A stretch of DNA of 64,000 bases from Syntrophus buswellii (GTDB taxonomy: Bacteria > Desulfobacterota > Syntrophia > Syntrophales > Syntrophaceae): assembly GCF_046097065.1 (NCBI RefSeq), contig NZ_CP175563.1, positions 2,852,001 through 2,916,000 on the forward strand. The letters run 5' to 3'. The notes under the pieces are model-generated. The model made no database searches. It was given only the letters and a program-made list of their open reading frames with translations, and was not told the origin of the DNA. Every line of letters begins with the position of its first letter. Positions within the stretch are counted from its first letter, which is position 1. The position numbers and the translations under genes are program-made. Positions 8,801-16,019 of this stretch are shown piece by piece.

Positions 8801-10807
8801 ATGAAGAAATGTAGACGGGTCATCGTGTTTGTGCTGCTCAGCTTTCTCGGCGCCGGCATGCTCTGGGCGGAAACAGGAGATTTCAACAAGGACGGCAGGT
8901 CCGATCTGCTGCTGAGATATGATTCCACTGGCAAGACCGTCCTGTGGTTCATGAATGCGGACGGAACACGGTCAAGCTCAAAGACCATCTTTACCGATAC
9001 GAATGCCTCCGTCATTGGGATCGGAGATTTCAACAAGGACGGCATCACCGACCTGATCCGGAGAAAAGCATCGTCGGGACAGACGACTATCTGGTTCATG
9101 AACGCCGATGGAACACGCAAAAGCTACAAGATCATCTTTACGGATATGAACGCCACAGTCGTCAGGACAGGAGACTTCAACAAGGACGGCATCTGTGACC
9201 TGATCAAGAGAACAATAACATCGGGGCAGACGACCATCTGGTTCATGAACGCCGATGGAACACGCAAAAGCTACAAGATCATCTTTACGGATAAGGACAC
9301 GGCAATCGTCGGAACCGGAGACTTCAACAAGGACGGCATCTGTGACCTGATCGTGAAAAAGGCATCATCAGGACAGACGGCCATCTGGTTCATGAACGCC
9401 GATGGAACGCGGAAAAGCGACAAGATCATCTTTACGGATGTGAACACGGCAATCGTCGGAACCGGGGACTTCAACAAGGACGGCGTCTGTGACCTGATCC
9501 GGAGAAAAACATCGTCAGGACAGGCAGCTATCTGGTTCATGAACGCCGATGGAACACGCAAAAGCTACAAGGTCATCTTTACGGATACGAACACCACGGT
9601 CGTCGGAACAGGGGATTTCGACAACGACGGCATCACCGACCTGATCGTGAGAAAGATAGCATCGGGGCAGACGGCTGTCTGGCTCATGAACGCCGATGGA
9701 AGTCGGAGGAGTTACAAGACCAGCTTTACCAATACAAATTTGATCGTAGCTCCGACACGCGGTTTCGGTGTCTGGAGTCGATTGGGCAATGGTTTAGAAA
9801 GCAATGTAAATTCATTCGTATCTTATGCCGGAAAGCTGTACGCGGCGAGTTATGGTGTTGCAGAATGGAATGGGACGACCTGGACGGACAAGTCGAGTGG
9901 ATTGCACGCCCTGTTTGGTTCAGGTGACGTATATGCCCTGGCGAACTTCAATAATGTCCTTTTTTCAGGCGGCGACTTCACCGTATATACACCGGAGAGC
10001 AACTGGTACAACAATGCGGCCAGGTTCAGCAGCGGAAGCTGGACAACCTGCGGCAGCGGAACGGGCAATGACGGCAGCGGAATGTCCGGCTATGTCAATT
10101 CCATGATTGTGTACAACGGGCAGCTTTACGCAGGCGGCAGCTTTGCCACGGCGGGCGGCGCTCCACTCTACGAGAGAGACGCTGCCTATATCGCCAGATT
10201 TGACGGAACGGAATGGCACCCCGTCGGTGGAGGAATGAATGCAAACGTAACCGACATGGTGATCTACAACGGGGAGTTGGTCGTGTCGGGTTTCTTCACT
10301 CGAGCGGCCTACCTGACTTCAAAGGGAACTGAAAATCCGGGGAGCATATCTGCAAATTATATCGCCAGGTGGAATGGAACGAGCTGGAGTCCGCTGGGCA
10401 GCGGGATGAACGGGAAGGTCACCGCATTAGCCGTTCACAATGGAATGTTGTATGCCGGCGGCTCCTTTACTACGGCCGGTGGTGTTCCAGCAGCAAGCAT
10501 TGCGAAATGGAATGGAACCAGCTGGTCTTCCGTCGGCAGCGGGATCAGCGGCGGCGGACAGATCTATACGCTGGCATCCTACAATAACGAACTGTATGCG
10601 GGAGGCACATTTACTGCCGGCGGGGGAAACGCAGGGAATCACATCATGAGCTGGGACGGCGTGAATTGGAAAAGTGTGGGTTCGGGAACGGACGGCAACG
10701 TCATATTCCTTTTTCCATATGGTCCCGACTTGATGGTCGGCGGTTCTTTTTCAACCGCAGGTGGTTATTCGGCGCAGAATGTTGCGAAATATTTCATCAC
10801 GCATTAG
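8801..10807 (+). CDS. Secreted repeat protein: FG-GAP-like plus propeller-like repeats
   Basis: 668 residues. Residues 1-24 are a signal peptide (MKKCRR, then VIVFVLLSFLGAGMLWA). Residues 26-319 are six tandem 49-residue units, each starting GDFNKDG and containing WFMNADGTR. The D-x-N-x-D-G-x-x-D pattern is a calcium-binding loop as in FG-GAP/VCBS repeats. From about residue 325 a second repeat type appears: a 'LYAGGSFTTAGG' strand followed by 'IAKWNGTSWSSVGSG', in about five degenerate copies, likely blades of a beta-propeller. No transmembrane anchor, PEP-CTERM tail or enzyme motif is seen. A surface or extracellular binding role is inferred. The last FG-GAP unit has diverged (GDFDNDG). Confidence 0.72.
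   Translation: MKKCRRVIVFVLLSFLGAGMLWAETGDFNKDGRSDLLLRYDSTGKTVLWFMNADGTRSSSKTIFTDTNASVIGIGDFNKDGITDLIRRKASSGQTTIWFMNADGTRKSYKIIFTDMNATVVRTGDFNKDGICDLIKRTITSGQTTIWFMNADGTRKSYKIIFTDKDTAIVGTGDFNKDGICDLIVKKASSGQTAIWFMNADGTRKSDKIIFTDVNTAIVGTGDFNKDGVCDLIRRKTSSGQAAIWFMNADGTRKSYKVIFTDTNTTVVGTGDFDNDGITDLIVRKIASGQTAVWLMNADGSRRSYKTSFTNTNLIVAPTRGFGVWSRLGNGLESNVNSFVSYAGKLYAASYGVAEWNGTTWTDKSSGLHALFGSGDVYALANFNNVLFSGGDFTVYTPESNWYNNAARFSSGSWTTCGSGTGNDGSGMSGYVNSMIVYNGQLYAGGSFATAGGAPLYERDAAYIARFDGTEWHPVGGGMNANVTDMVIYNGELVVSGFFTRAAYLTSKGTENPGSISANYIARWNGTSWSPLGSGMNGKVTALAVHNGMLYAGGSFTTAGGVPAASIAKWNGTSWSSVGSGISGGGQIYTLASYNNELYAGGTFTAGGGNAGNHIMSWDGVNWKSVGSGTDGNVIFLFPYGPDLMVGGSFSTAGGYSAQNVAKYFITH
8876..9757 (+). 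repeat. Six tandem 147-bp coding repeats
   Basis: Six in-frame 147-bp units encode the 49-residue GDFNKDG...WFMNADGTR repeats. Units 2 to 5 are very alike at DNA level; for example gcgttc-free stretches such as 'tggttcatgaacgccgatgg' recur unchanged. This suggests recent expansion by unequal recombination. Units 1 and 6 are more diverged, as expected for array ends. Confidence 0.85.
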
Positions 10808-11095
10808 GCGAGGCTGTGCGATCCAAAGGAGCGGGACAGATTCTCAACGATGGGGATGCCCGGAATACGGTTGCCCTTCCCCAGAGAGCCGGAAAAAAGA
10901 AAGAGAATTGCGGCAGGAATGAGAGCGGTCGGAACGAAAATGCCGTTTTTCAGGCAGAAGGACATCCGGCGGGCGAAAAAGACCGGTGATGAATATATTT
11001 TCCGGATCGGCTACATGTTGTGGCACGACCGTTGAATACACCTAAGTCAAGATAAATACAGGGCAAAATCAGGCTGTACGGCCCAGGAGCAGATC

Positions 11096-11215
11096 ATGAA
11101 CTTGATGTATATTCTATGGTTTTTTATCGGGGCGTTGTCCATGTATGTCGTGATCGGCGTTTTGGTCGTTGTCCGAAAGGCTAAGCGAACCGATCCCAAA
11201 GGCGACGTTCCCTGA
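11096..11215 (+). CDS. 39-residue single-span membrane protein
   Basis: ATG at 11096 is preceded by CAGGAGC with 5-nt spacing, a good ribosome site. The product has one hydrophobic helix (about residues 4-27) followed by a basic tail (RKAKRTDPKGDVP). Such short 'MxxxYxxWF' proteins are common as unannotated membrane peptides. I do not recognise a family. It ends about 130 bp before the hairpin at 11349. The 288 bp before it (10808-11095) show no feature I can support. Confidence 0.5.
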   Translation: MNLMYILWFFIGALSMYVVIGVLVVVRKAKRTDPKGDVP

Positions 11216-11348
11216 ACACACGGTCCCGGCAATCGGAGAGAAAGCCGTTCCCCTCATGGCCCCGTGGAGCAGCTGCAGGCATAGGAATGGCGGCAGCCCG
11301 AGACCGAAAAACACTATTTCAGGCTTCCGCGCGCAGATAACGTCATAT

Positions 11349-11382
11349 AAAAAGGGCTAGCGATAAACGTCTAGCCCTTTTT
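11349..11382. terminator. Bidirectional hairpin, probably the original tRNA-Gln terminator
   Basis: AAAAAGGGCTAG (11349-11360) pairs perfectly with CTAGCCCTTTTT (11371-11382) around a 10-nt loop. It sits 4 bp from the left copy of the tRNA-Gln 3' repeat, in the same place relative to it as the hairpin at 12881 is to the intact tRNA. Before insertion of the cassette it would have ended minus-strand tRNA-Gln transcription. It may also end transcription of the small membrane protein from the other side. Confidence 0.8.
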
Positions 11383-11386
11383 GTTG

Positions 11387-11433
11387 TTTGGCTGGGGAAA
11401 CAGGATTCGAACCTATATTCACGGAGTCAGAGT
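11387..11433. repeat. Left 47-bp direct repeat (att site; tRNA-Gln 3' part)
   Basis: Identical over 47 bp to 12919-12965. It covers the CCA end, acceptor 3' strand, T arm, variable region and anticodon loop of tRNA-Gln, then diverges into non-tRNA sequence (attcccc). It cannot make a tRNA because the 5' half is missing. This is the standard scar of site-specific integration into a tRNA gene. Confidence 0.9.
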
Positions 11434-11509
11434 ATTCCCCTTGGCATTTCTGCAACTCCGCAAAATTACTTCAACTAATCAATATCACTTAATAATAAGC
11501 CACGAAATC

Positions 11510-11600
11510 TTGGGAACGTTTGGGAAGAAAAAAACCTATTTCTCCCGATTTTCTTTAGCGAAATTTTAGCGAGAAAGAAAGTTTTCCTAAATTTTCCTAA
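11510..11600. other. Phased direct repeats, putative left recombinase arm sites
   Basis: Three pairs of short repeats sit in this 91-bp stretch. TTGGGAA occurs at 11510 and 11520. TTTAGC occurs at 11554 and, extended to TTTAGCGAGAAA, at 11565. TTTTCCTAA occurs at 11582 and 11592. Spacings of 10-11 bp place each pair on one DNA face, as for integrase arm-type or excisionase sites. The middle pair recurs at the other end of the cassette. No protein-binding evidence is available. Confidence 0.5.
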
Positions 11601-11632
11601 TCTTAATTTTAACAACAGACACTCTCTAATAA

Positions 11633-12430
11633 TTAATCTTTCACTGGATTGTTAATCCAATATTCTTGTTCCTCTTTTAAGACATTGTTGAAATTAAGAA
11701 CAAGCCATTTGCTAATCTCTTTTGCATCATTTGATGTTTGGCTGTATGCGTCATTATATCCTATGTCTACTTTTGATAGCATATCGTGATATATTACGGA
11801 TACCATCGCCGTAAGCCAAAACCACATTTCGAGTATCTTTATACATAAATCGCACGCCAACCATAAATTTGGTTTCCCTATAGCACCAAGTACAAACTGA
11901 TTTCCTTCGCCTAAAAAGCGACGTGGTATCAATTCACGGTTTGGATGTGATCCTAGACAATAGAAGTTGTAAAGTTTTTTCATATCCTCTTTTGATTCAC
12001 CAAGGGGATGTTTATCTAACTCTTTTCTGACTTCAGCATTCTTTATTTCTTTCCCGCTATGCCATTTATTAGCAAAAGATTTGTTTATCGCGCATAAATT
12101 AAGTAACGTAATTGATTCATAAGCTCTTCTTACGACAGGAAATGCAACATTTATTTTTGCTCCCATTATTAGATCCCGAGATTCATACAGGCAATCAAAT
12201 ACATCAGCCATCAAGTCTCTAAGGACTATGTCTTGCGTATCCTTTGGTTTTGCATTTCCAAGTATAATGGTTAGCCGAGAAATAAGAAGGCCATATCTAT
12301 CTGTGATGTCAATAAAAGGAAGAAACATTTGATTCATTTCCTTTGCTCTGGTATCGGAAAATTTATGCAAAGATTCATAGTGATTTTTAGCATCCAGCGG
12401 ATCAAAAGCAAAACTTTCATTTTCCGACAT
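11633..12430 (-). CDS. Cassette cargo protein, all-helical, unknown function
   Basis: 265 residues from ATG at 12430, chosen over an in-frame ATG 27 bp upstream because GGAGG lies 6 nt before it. The sequence looks largely alpha-helical, with no signal peptide and one possible hydrophobic helix (LEMWFWLTAMVSVIYHDML). Recognisable patterns are VVRRAYESITLLNLC and NFYCLGSHPNRELIP. These recall the 'RxxYE' and 'Y..LS..HPN' patterns of DUF5677-like and other uncharacterised helical proteins from defence-rich islands. The RxxxxH motif of HEPN nucleases was not seen. The gene fills most of the cassette, so it is the main cargo. A host-defence role is a guess from context. Confidence 0.65.
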   Translation of the reverse strand: MSENESFAFDPLDAKNHYESLHKFSDTRAKEMNQMFLPFIDITDRYGLLISRLTIILGNAKPKDTQDIVLRDLMADVFDCLYESRDLIMGAKINVAFPVVRRAYESITLLNLCAINKSFANKWHSGKEIKNAEVRKELDKHPLGESKEDMKKLYNFYCLGSHPNRELIPRRFLGEGNQFVLGAIGKPNLWLACDLCIKILEMWFWLTAMVSVIYHDMLSKVDIGYNDAYSQTSNDAKEISKWLVLNFNNVLKEEQEYWINNPVKD

Positions 12431-12593
12431 TTTAACCTCCACCTTCCAGTTATCCACATTGACAAATTTGGCATATACGCTAAAATGATAATATATTCAA
12501 TGCAATAATTAACCTGAGCATACAAAATCCGTGAGTTGCCTTGCTTTCCGCTCAGGTTCGTAAGAAACAATCACGGTTTTTGTATAAAAAAGT

Positions 12594-12821
12594 ATGAACA
12601 ATCTTCAACAATGCCATTGCTGTGGTGGATATTTCCCCGATGAGGCTATGGCTGATTGGACTATCTGTTTCCATTGCAAAAAGAAACAAATGGAAGAAAT
12701 TTATGAAGAGGAAGTCTTTATTGATAGTTTGGGGATATGTTGGACACGCGATGATATTGAACAAGCAGGTGGTATAGAAGAGATTAGCAAAATGGCATCT
12801 GAGGCGGATGCCAGGAAATAA
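12594..12821 (+). CDS. Small zinc-ribbon-like cassette protein
   Basis: 75 residues. Two CxxC-type pairs (C7-C10 in CHCCGGYF and C25-C28 in CFHC) spaced for a zinc ribbon are followed by an acidic helical tail (EEIYEEEVFID). It is divergent from the larger cargo gene, with 163 bp between the two starts, so their promoters probably lie together. It could be a DNA-binding regulator or a partner of the larger protein. No ribosome site is strong upstream; the start is the first ATG of the frame. I do not recognise a named family. Confidence 0.5.
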   Translation: MNNLQQCHCCGGYFPDEAMADWTICFHCKKKQMEEIYEEEVFIDSLGICWTRDDIEQAGGIEEISKMASEADARK

Positions 12822-12854
12822 TAATGCCACGGATTTTTTCTCCGTGACCAAAAC

Positions 12855-12877
12855 TTTAGCCATTCTTTAGCGAGAAA
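12855..12877. other. Right-end copy of the arm-like repeat
   Basis: TTTAGC, five bases, then TTTAGCGAGAAA. This matches the arrangement at 11554-11576 in both sequence and spacing, in the same orientation, 42 bp inside the right direct repeat. Recurrence of a 23-bp arrangement near both ends and nowhere else noticed in the window supports a recombinase-binding role. Confidence 0.55.
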
Positions 12878-12880
12878 ACG

Positions 12881-12911
12881 AAAAAGGGTTACACATAACG
12901 TGTAACCCTTT
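12881..12911 (-). terminator. Cassette-encoded terminator for tRNA-Gln
   Basis: GGGTTACAC (12886-12894) and GTGTAACCC (12900-12908) form a perfect 9-bp stem with a 5-nt loop. It is flanked by A5 and T3, which become a U run on the minus-strand transcript. It lies about 10 bp beyond the tRNA 3' end, inside the inserted DNA, replacing the displaced hairpin at 11349. Confidence 0.82.
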
Positions 12912-12918
12912 GATTTTA

Positions 12919-12965
12919 TTTGGCTGGGGAAACAGGATTCGAACCTATATTCACGGAGTCAGAGT
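12919..12965. repeat. Right 47-bp direct repeat within tRNA-Gln
   Basis: Identical to 11387-11433. The shared block runs from just beyond CCA to the anticodon loop, so strand exchange probably took place at the anticodon-loop region, as in many tRNA-targeting tyrosine recombinases. Confidence 0.9.
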
Positions 12966-12994
12966 CCGTTGTCCTACCATTGAACGATTCCCCA
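12921..12994 (-). tRNA. tRNA-Gln (anticodon CUG)
   Basis: Minus-strand cloverleaf of 74 nt with encoded CCA. The acceptor stem TGGGGAA pairs with TTCCCCA and the first pair is U-A, as in E. coli tRNA-Gln. The anticodon stem ACGGA/TCCGT encloses loop CTCTGAC, so the anticodon is CUG. The T arm is AGGTTCGAATCCT. The discriminator base is G. It is intact despite insertion of the cassette at its 3' end. Confidence 0.96.
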
Positions 12995-13132
12995 GTATGG
13001 ACCGCATAAAAGATCGCAGACTTGATTTCTTATTTGTGATATCTGAAGTCTGCCTTCAAGCGGGACGAATATAATGTGATTGATTTTCTATGTCAACCAA
13101 ATTTTCTTCAAAAAAATATCTGGAGGGCTTCC

Positions 13133-13828
13133 ATGAAAAGACGGAAAGTGACCATCCCACTGGCGGGAGGCGAAATTCTATCGGCCGTTCTTGCCCTGCC
13201 GACGGCAGGGCAAAAGGGTGTGGGAGTGATCACGGCGCACGGAGCCGGAAACGATATGGAGCATCCGCTTCTGGTCGCCTTCTCGGACGGCCTGGCCGAG
13301 GCGGGTTATCCGACGATGCGCTTCAATTTTCCCTATAAGGAGAAGGGGCGAAAGACGCCGGACCGGCCTGAAAAGCTGGAAGAGGCCTGGGAGGCGGCCT
13401 GCCGTTACTTCTCGGAGGATTCGGGCGTTGAGCTGACCCGCATCATCGCCGCAGGAAAGTCCATGGGCGGACGGGTGGCATCAACGATGGTTTCCGGTCA
13501 GAAGCTGCCCGTAGAGGGGCTGATTTTTCTCGGTTATCCCCTGCACCCGGCAGGCGACCTTTCAAAGCTCCGAGACGCCCACCTGTACCGGATCGAAATT
13601 CCAATGCTCTTTTTCGCCGGAACAAAAGATCGGCTTTGCGCCCTGGAGACGCTTCAGATGGTCCTGGCCAAACTGAAAGCCCCCTGGAATCTGGATGTCA
13701 TTGAGGGCGGCGACCATTCCTTCCACATTCCCAAGTCCATGGGAATTCCAGAATCGGATGTCTACGCCCGAATTCTGGAAACGACCGTGCAATGGCTGGA
13801 GAAAACCCTTGGGGCATGCTGTTCGTAG
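13133..13828 (+). CDS. Alpha/beta hydrolase, TEX30/KANL3-like
   Basis: 231 residues from ATG at 13133, which has GGAGGG upstream; the open frame extends 19 codons further without a ribosome site. The nucleophile elbow is GKSMGGR (serine expected to be catalytic). An early TAHGAGNDMEHP loop, FNFPYKEKGRKTPDR and a late GGDHSF (histidine of the triad) match the small COG3571-type hydrolases. The LFFAGTKDRLC loop supplies the likely aspartate. Cytosolic, substrate unknown. It lies just upstream of tRNA-Gln in divergent orientation and looks like a stand-alone gene. Confidence 0.8.
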   Translation: MKRRKVTIPLAGGEILSAVLALPTAGQKGVGVITAHGAGNDMEHPLLVAFSDGLAEAGYPTMRFNFPYKEKGRKTPDRPEKLEEAWEAACRYFSEDSGVELTRIIAAGKSMGGRVASTMVSGQKLPVEGLIFLGYPLHPAGDLSKLRDAHLYRIEIPMLFFAGTKDRLCALETLQMVLAKLKAPWNLDVIEGGDHSFHIPKSMGIPESDVYARILETTVQWLEKTLGACCS

Positions 13829-14140
13829 GCAAAGAGAAGATGGATTAATCCTAAACCTTACCAACGCATCCATCCCTTATCTCATATTAAGAATTTTGAA
13901 ACACGAAAATAAGGTTGCCTTATCTTTTCAAATTTTTTAACTTTCTATTGTATTTCCGTCTATTTCTTTTAACCGGCATTGGAATCCATCGAAATGCTCC
14001 AAAAGAGGATGAAACTGTCTAACGGCAAGGGGGTGAGACGGCGTTCGTTACCTAACGAATTCAGTCGCTTTAACGGGGATGGTGTCCTTGTTTTTTTATG
14101 ATTCGTTCAACCTAGAGCTGGATTAGACAGGGGGTATCTT
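13829..14140 (+). promoter_or_regulatory. Leader region of the PEP-CTERM protease gene
   Basis: 312 bp without a gene. The first half is A+T-rich and probably contains the promoter. A perfect small hairpin TTCGTTA/TAACGAA lies at 14044-14059, followed by a T7 run at about 14090-14097. I checked for cyclic-di-GMP and other common riboswitch cores and did not find one. The structured leader is the only reason to note it. Confidence 0.3.
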
Positions 14141-15169
14141 ATGAAACGATTATCGAGGAGTTTTCTTTGGGCATGTTTGATATGCCTGTGTTTTGCGGGA
14201 AGCGGTTATGCGACGAACATCGTCATCAATCCGGGAGCCACACTGGCGGGCAATGCAGCGGCGTTGAGCTCATTTCAGCGCGCCGCCGATTCCTGGGGCA
14301 AGCAGCTAGCCGATCCGATCACGGTAACGATCAACGCCGATATGGCCGCCTTGGGCACCGGTGTCCTGGGAACAACAAATGCGGTGACATTGTCCTGGGG
14401 ATACAACAATGTGCGGAACCTGATGGTGGCGGACGCCGCCGATGAAGCAGGCAACGGCATCGTTTCCTATCTCCCGACCGCATCACAGCTCAGCGTCAAT
14501 CTGCCATCCGGTTTCAGCCTGAGTTCGGACATGTCCACGACCAAGGCAAACCTCAAGGCAATGGGCTATGAGGGTCTGGACGGCATGTTTGGAGCAAGCG
14601 ACGCCGACATCACCTTCAGCACCAATTTTAATTTTGACTTTGACAATTCAGATGGCGTCAGCGCCGGCTCTTATGACTTTGAAACCGTTGCCGCCCACGA
14701 AATCGGTCATGTCCTCGGCTTCATCTCCGCCGTTGATGTCGTCGATTACTACCTGTCGATCGGGGAAACGGCTGAAATTTCACTTTATGCGCTGGACCTC
14801 TTCCGTTTTGGCGCCGGCACTCCCACCGACGAGGCGTCATTTACGACGGGAGTCCGCTCGCTTCTTACCGGCGGAGAATCCTACTTCTGTGATGTCGATA
14901 ACAAGTGGTCCCTCTCAACGGGAAGATATACGGGAGATGGACAGCAGGCGAGCCATTGGAAGGCTGATGAAAAGACGGGCGTCTATATCGGCCTCATGGA
15001 CCCCACGCTGGCTTCCGCGACCGTTCAGGATATAACCGGCGCCGACCTCCGCGCCTTTGATGTCATCGGATGGGATGTAACCCCGGTCCCGCTTCCCCCC
15101 GCAATGATCCTTTTCGGGTCCGGCTTGGTTGCTGTTTTTGCAGGCGCCCGCCGCAGAAGGAAAGTTTAG
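14141..15169 (+). CDS. PEP-CTERM zinc metalloprotease-like protein
   Basis: 342 residues. A signal peptide (MKRLSRSFLWACLICLCFAGSGYA) is followed by a secreted domain with the zincin motif HEIGHVLGF (around residue 187). The C terminus is VPLPPAMILFGSGLVAVFAGARRRRKV: a PEP-CTERM-like VPLPP motif, one membrane helix and a basic end. Such tails are cleaved by exosortase and direct proteins to the cell surface or exopolysaccharide. The domain resembles the NF038122-type putative metalloproteases. Protease activity is inferred from the motif. No exosortase gene is in this window. A terminator follows at 15206. Confidence 0.82.
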   Translation: MKRLSRSFLWACLICLCFAGSGYATNIVINPGATLAGNAAALSSFQRAADSWGKQLADPITVTINADMAALGTGVLGTTNAVTLSWGYNNVRNLMVADAADEAGNGIVSYLPTASQLSVNLPSGFSLSSDMSTTKANLKAMGYEGLDGMFGASDADITFSTNFNFDFDNSDGVSAGSYDFETVAAHEIGHVLGFISAVDVVDYYLSIGETAEISLYALDLFRFGAGTPTDEASFTTGVRSLLTGGESYFCDVDNKWSLSTGRYTGDGQQASHWKADEKTGVYIGLMDPTLASATVQDITGADLRAFDVIGWDVTPVPLPPAMILFGSGLVAVFAGARRRRKV

Positions 15170-15205
15170 GCGGAGGCGAAAAGGCATCTTAACGCACCGA
15201 AACAG

Positions 15206-15237
15206 GAAAGGCCGCCCACGGGTGGCCTTCTTTATTT
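15206..15237 (+). terminator. Intrinsic terminator after the PEP-CTERM gene
   Basis: GAAAGGCCGCCC (15206-15217) pairs with GGTGGCCTTC (15221-15230) around a 3-nt loop, followed by TTTATTT. It separates the protease gene from the next gene, although read-through is possible because that gene starts 35 bp later. Confidence 0.7.
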
Positions 15238-15271
15238 ACAACAACCAGCGGTCCAAGTGGAGGATCTGGCA

Positions 15272-16012
15272 ATGCCGGCGCTGTTGATGGCAATCCTGAT
15301 GGTCGGGCAATTGACCGGCATCGGCCTGGACTGGAATCAAGGGGTCTTCGTTCAGGAATACTGGCAAGCCGGCAAGCCGCATTATGCAATCGCGAATTCC
15401 GGGAACGCGGCGGCCAGCATTTCCGTCTACGAAGCGCAAACGGGAAAAAAGCTCGCCGGCCCCTGGAACATCGCTCCAAAGAGGGTGATTTCAGCCGATG
15501 CCGCCAAGCTTCAGGAACAGGGTCTCCTGGAGTTCAGGCTCGGATCGGGGATGCCGCTCGGACTGCTGGACGCTCCGCGGGCACCGGCAGGCCCCTCCAT
15601 GGAATCGGGGAAGATTGTCACCACCGGAGGGCTCAACGGTTCGGGGGGCAGGCAAAATGAACTGTGGTTTGAGCAGGGCTCACGGGCATTCAAGCCGGAA
15701 AGCATGGTCACGCTGGAGCTTGTGGTCCGGCCGGGCATCGGGAAAATCCTCTATTCCAGGGATAAATTAACGGAATTGGACGTCACGTGCGAAACCCTGC
15801 CCGTTAAATCCAGCACGGAAACGTTCATCATCGACACGGACCATCCTGCGCAGAGCCGGATGCACCACCGCATTTATCTGCGGTTTAAAACCCCGAAAAC
15901 CGATCAACCCATGATCATGGTTGTGGACGGATGGCGCTGGATTGTCGTGGGCAAGAATGGTCACGGGCTGACACGAGGAATCATCGTTGATCCTTCATCG
16001 GGCCGTCCCTGA
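15272..16012 (+). CDS. Hypothetical protein with N-terminal hydrophobic segment
   Basis: 246 residues from ATG at 15272, with GTGGAGG 8 nt upstream. The first 17 residues (MPALLMAILMVGQLTGIG) are hydrophobic and may be a weak signal or anchor. The rest is polar with several beta-rich stretches (ISVYEAQTGKKLAGPW, MVTLELVVRPGIGKILYS) and a final MVVDGWRWIVVGKNGHG. I do not recognise the family. It lies just after the PEP-CTERM gene on the same strand and converges with an alcohol dehydrogenase 7 bp away. A periplasmic role is possible. Confidence 0.55.
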   Translation: MPALLMAILMVGQLTGIGLDWNQGVFVQEYWQAGKPHYAIANSGNAAASISVYEAQTGKKLAGPWNIAPKRVISADAAKLQEQGLLEFRLGSGMPLGLLDAPRAPAGPSMESGKIVTTGGLNGSGGRQNELWFEQGSRAFKPESMVTLELVVRPGIGKILYSRDKLTELDVTCETLPVKSSTETFIIDTDHPAQSRMHHRIYLRFKTPKTDQPMIMVVDGWRWIVVGKNGHGLTRGIIVDPSSGRP

Positions 16013-16019
16013 CGACCGT

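Larger units (their letters stand above)
11387..12965. mobile_element. Integrase-less 1.5-kb cassette integrated in tRNA-Gln
   Basis: The unit between the 47-bp direct repeats is 1,532 bp from repeat start to repeat start. It is A+T-rich, unlike the 57% G+C flanks. It holds two cargo genes (11633-12430 minus and 12594-12821 plus), phased short repeats near both ends and a terminator just downstream of the regenerated tRNA. No tyrosine or serine recombinase, excisionase or replication gene is present, and the space left is too small for one. It is either a deletion remnant of a larger island or a non-autonomous element moved by an integrase encoded elsewhere. The presence of matching arm-like sites at both ends favours the second reading, as inference. 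Confidence 0.8.

Noticed and set aside
10808..11095. Possible gene remnant after the repeat protein
   Set aside because: Short frames on both strands are open but lack start signals and any recognisable sequence.
11387..11460. Second tRNA-Gln gene
   Set aside because: Only the 3' 47 bases are present; the D arm and 5' acceptor strand are missing, so it is an attachment-site copy.
11633..12430. HEPN ribonuclease in the cassette
   Set aside because: No clear RxxxxH motif was found; only vague helical patterns remain, so the function is left open.
13985..14140. Cyclic-di-GMP riboswitch before the PEP-CTERM protease gene
   Set aside because: The conserved core bases of GEMM-type riboswitches could not be found; only a small hairpin is present.
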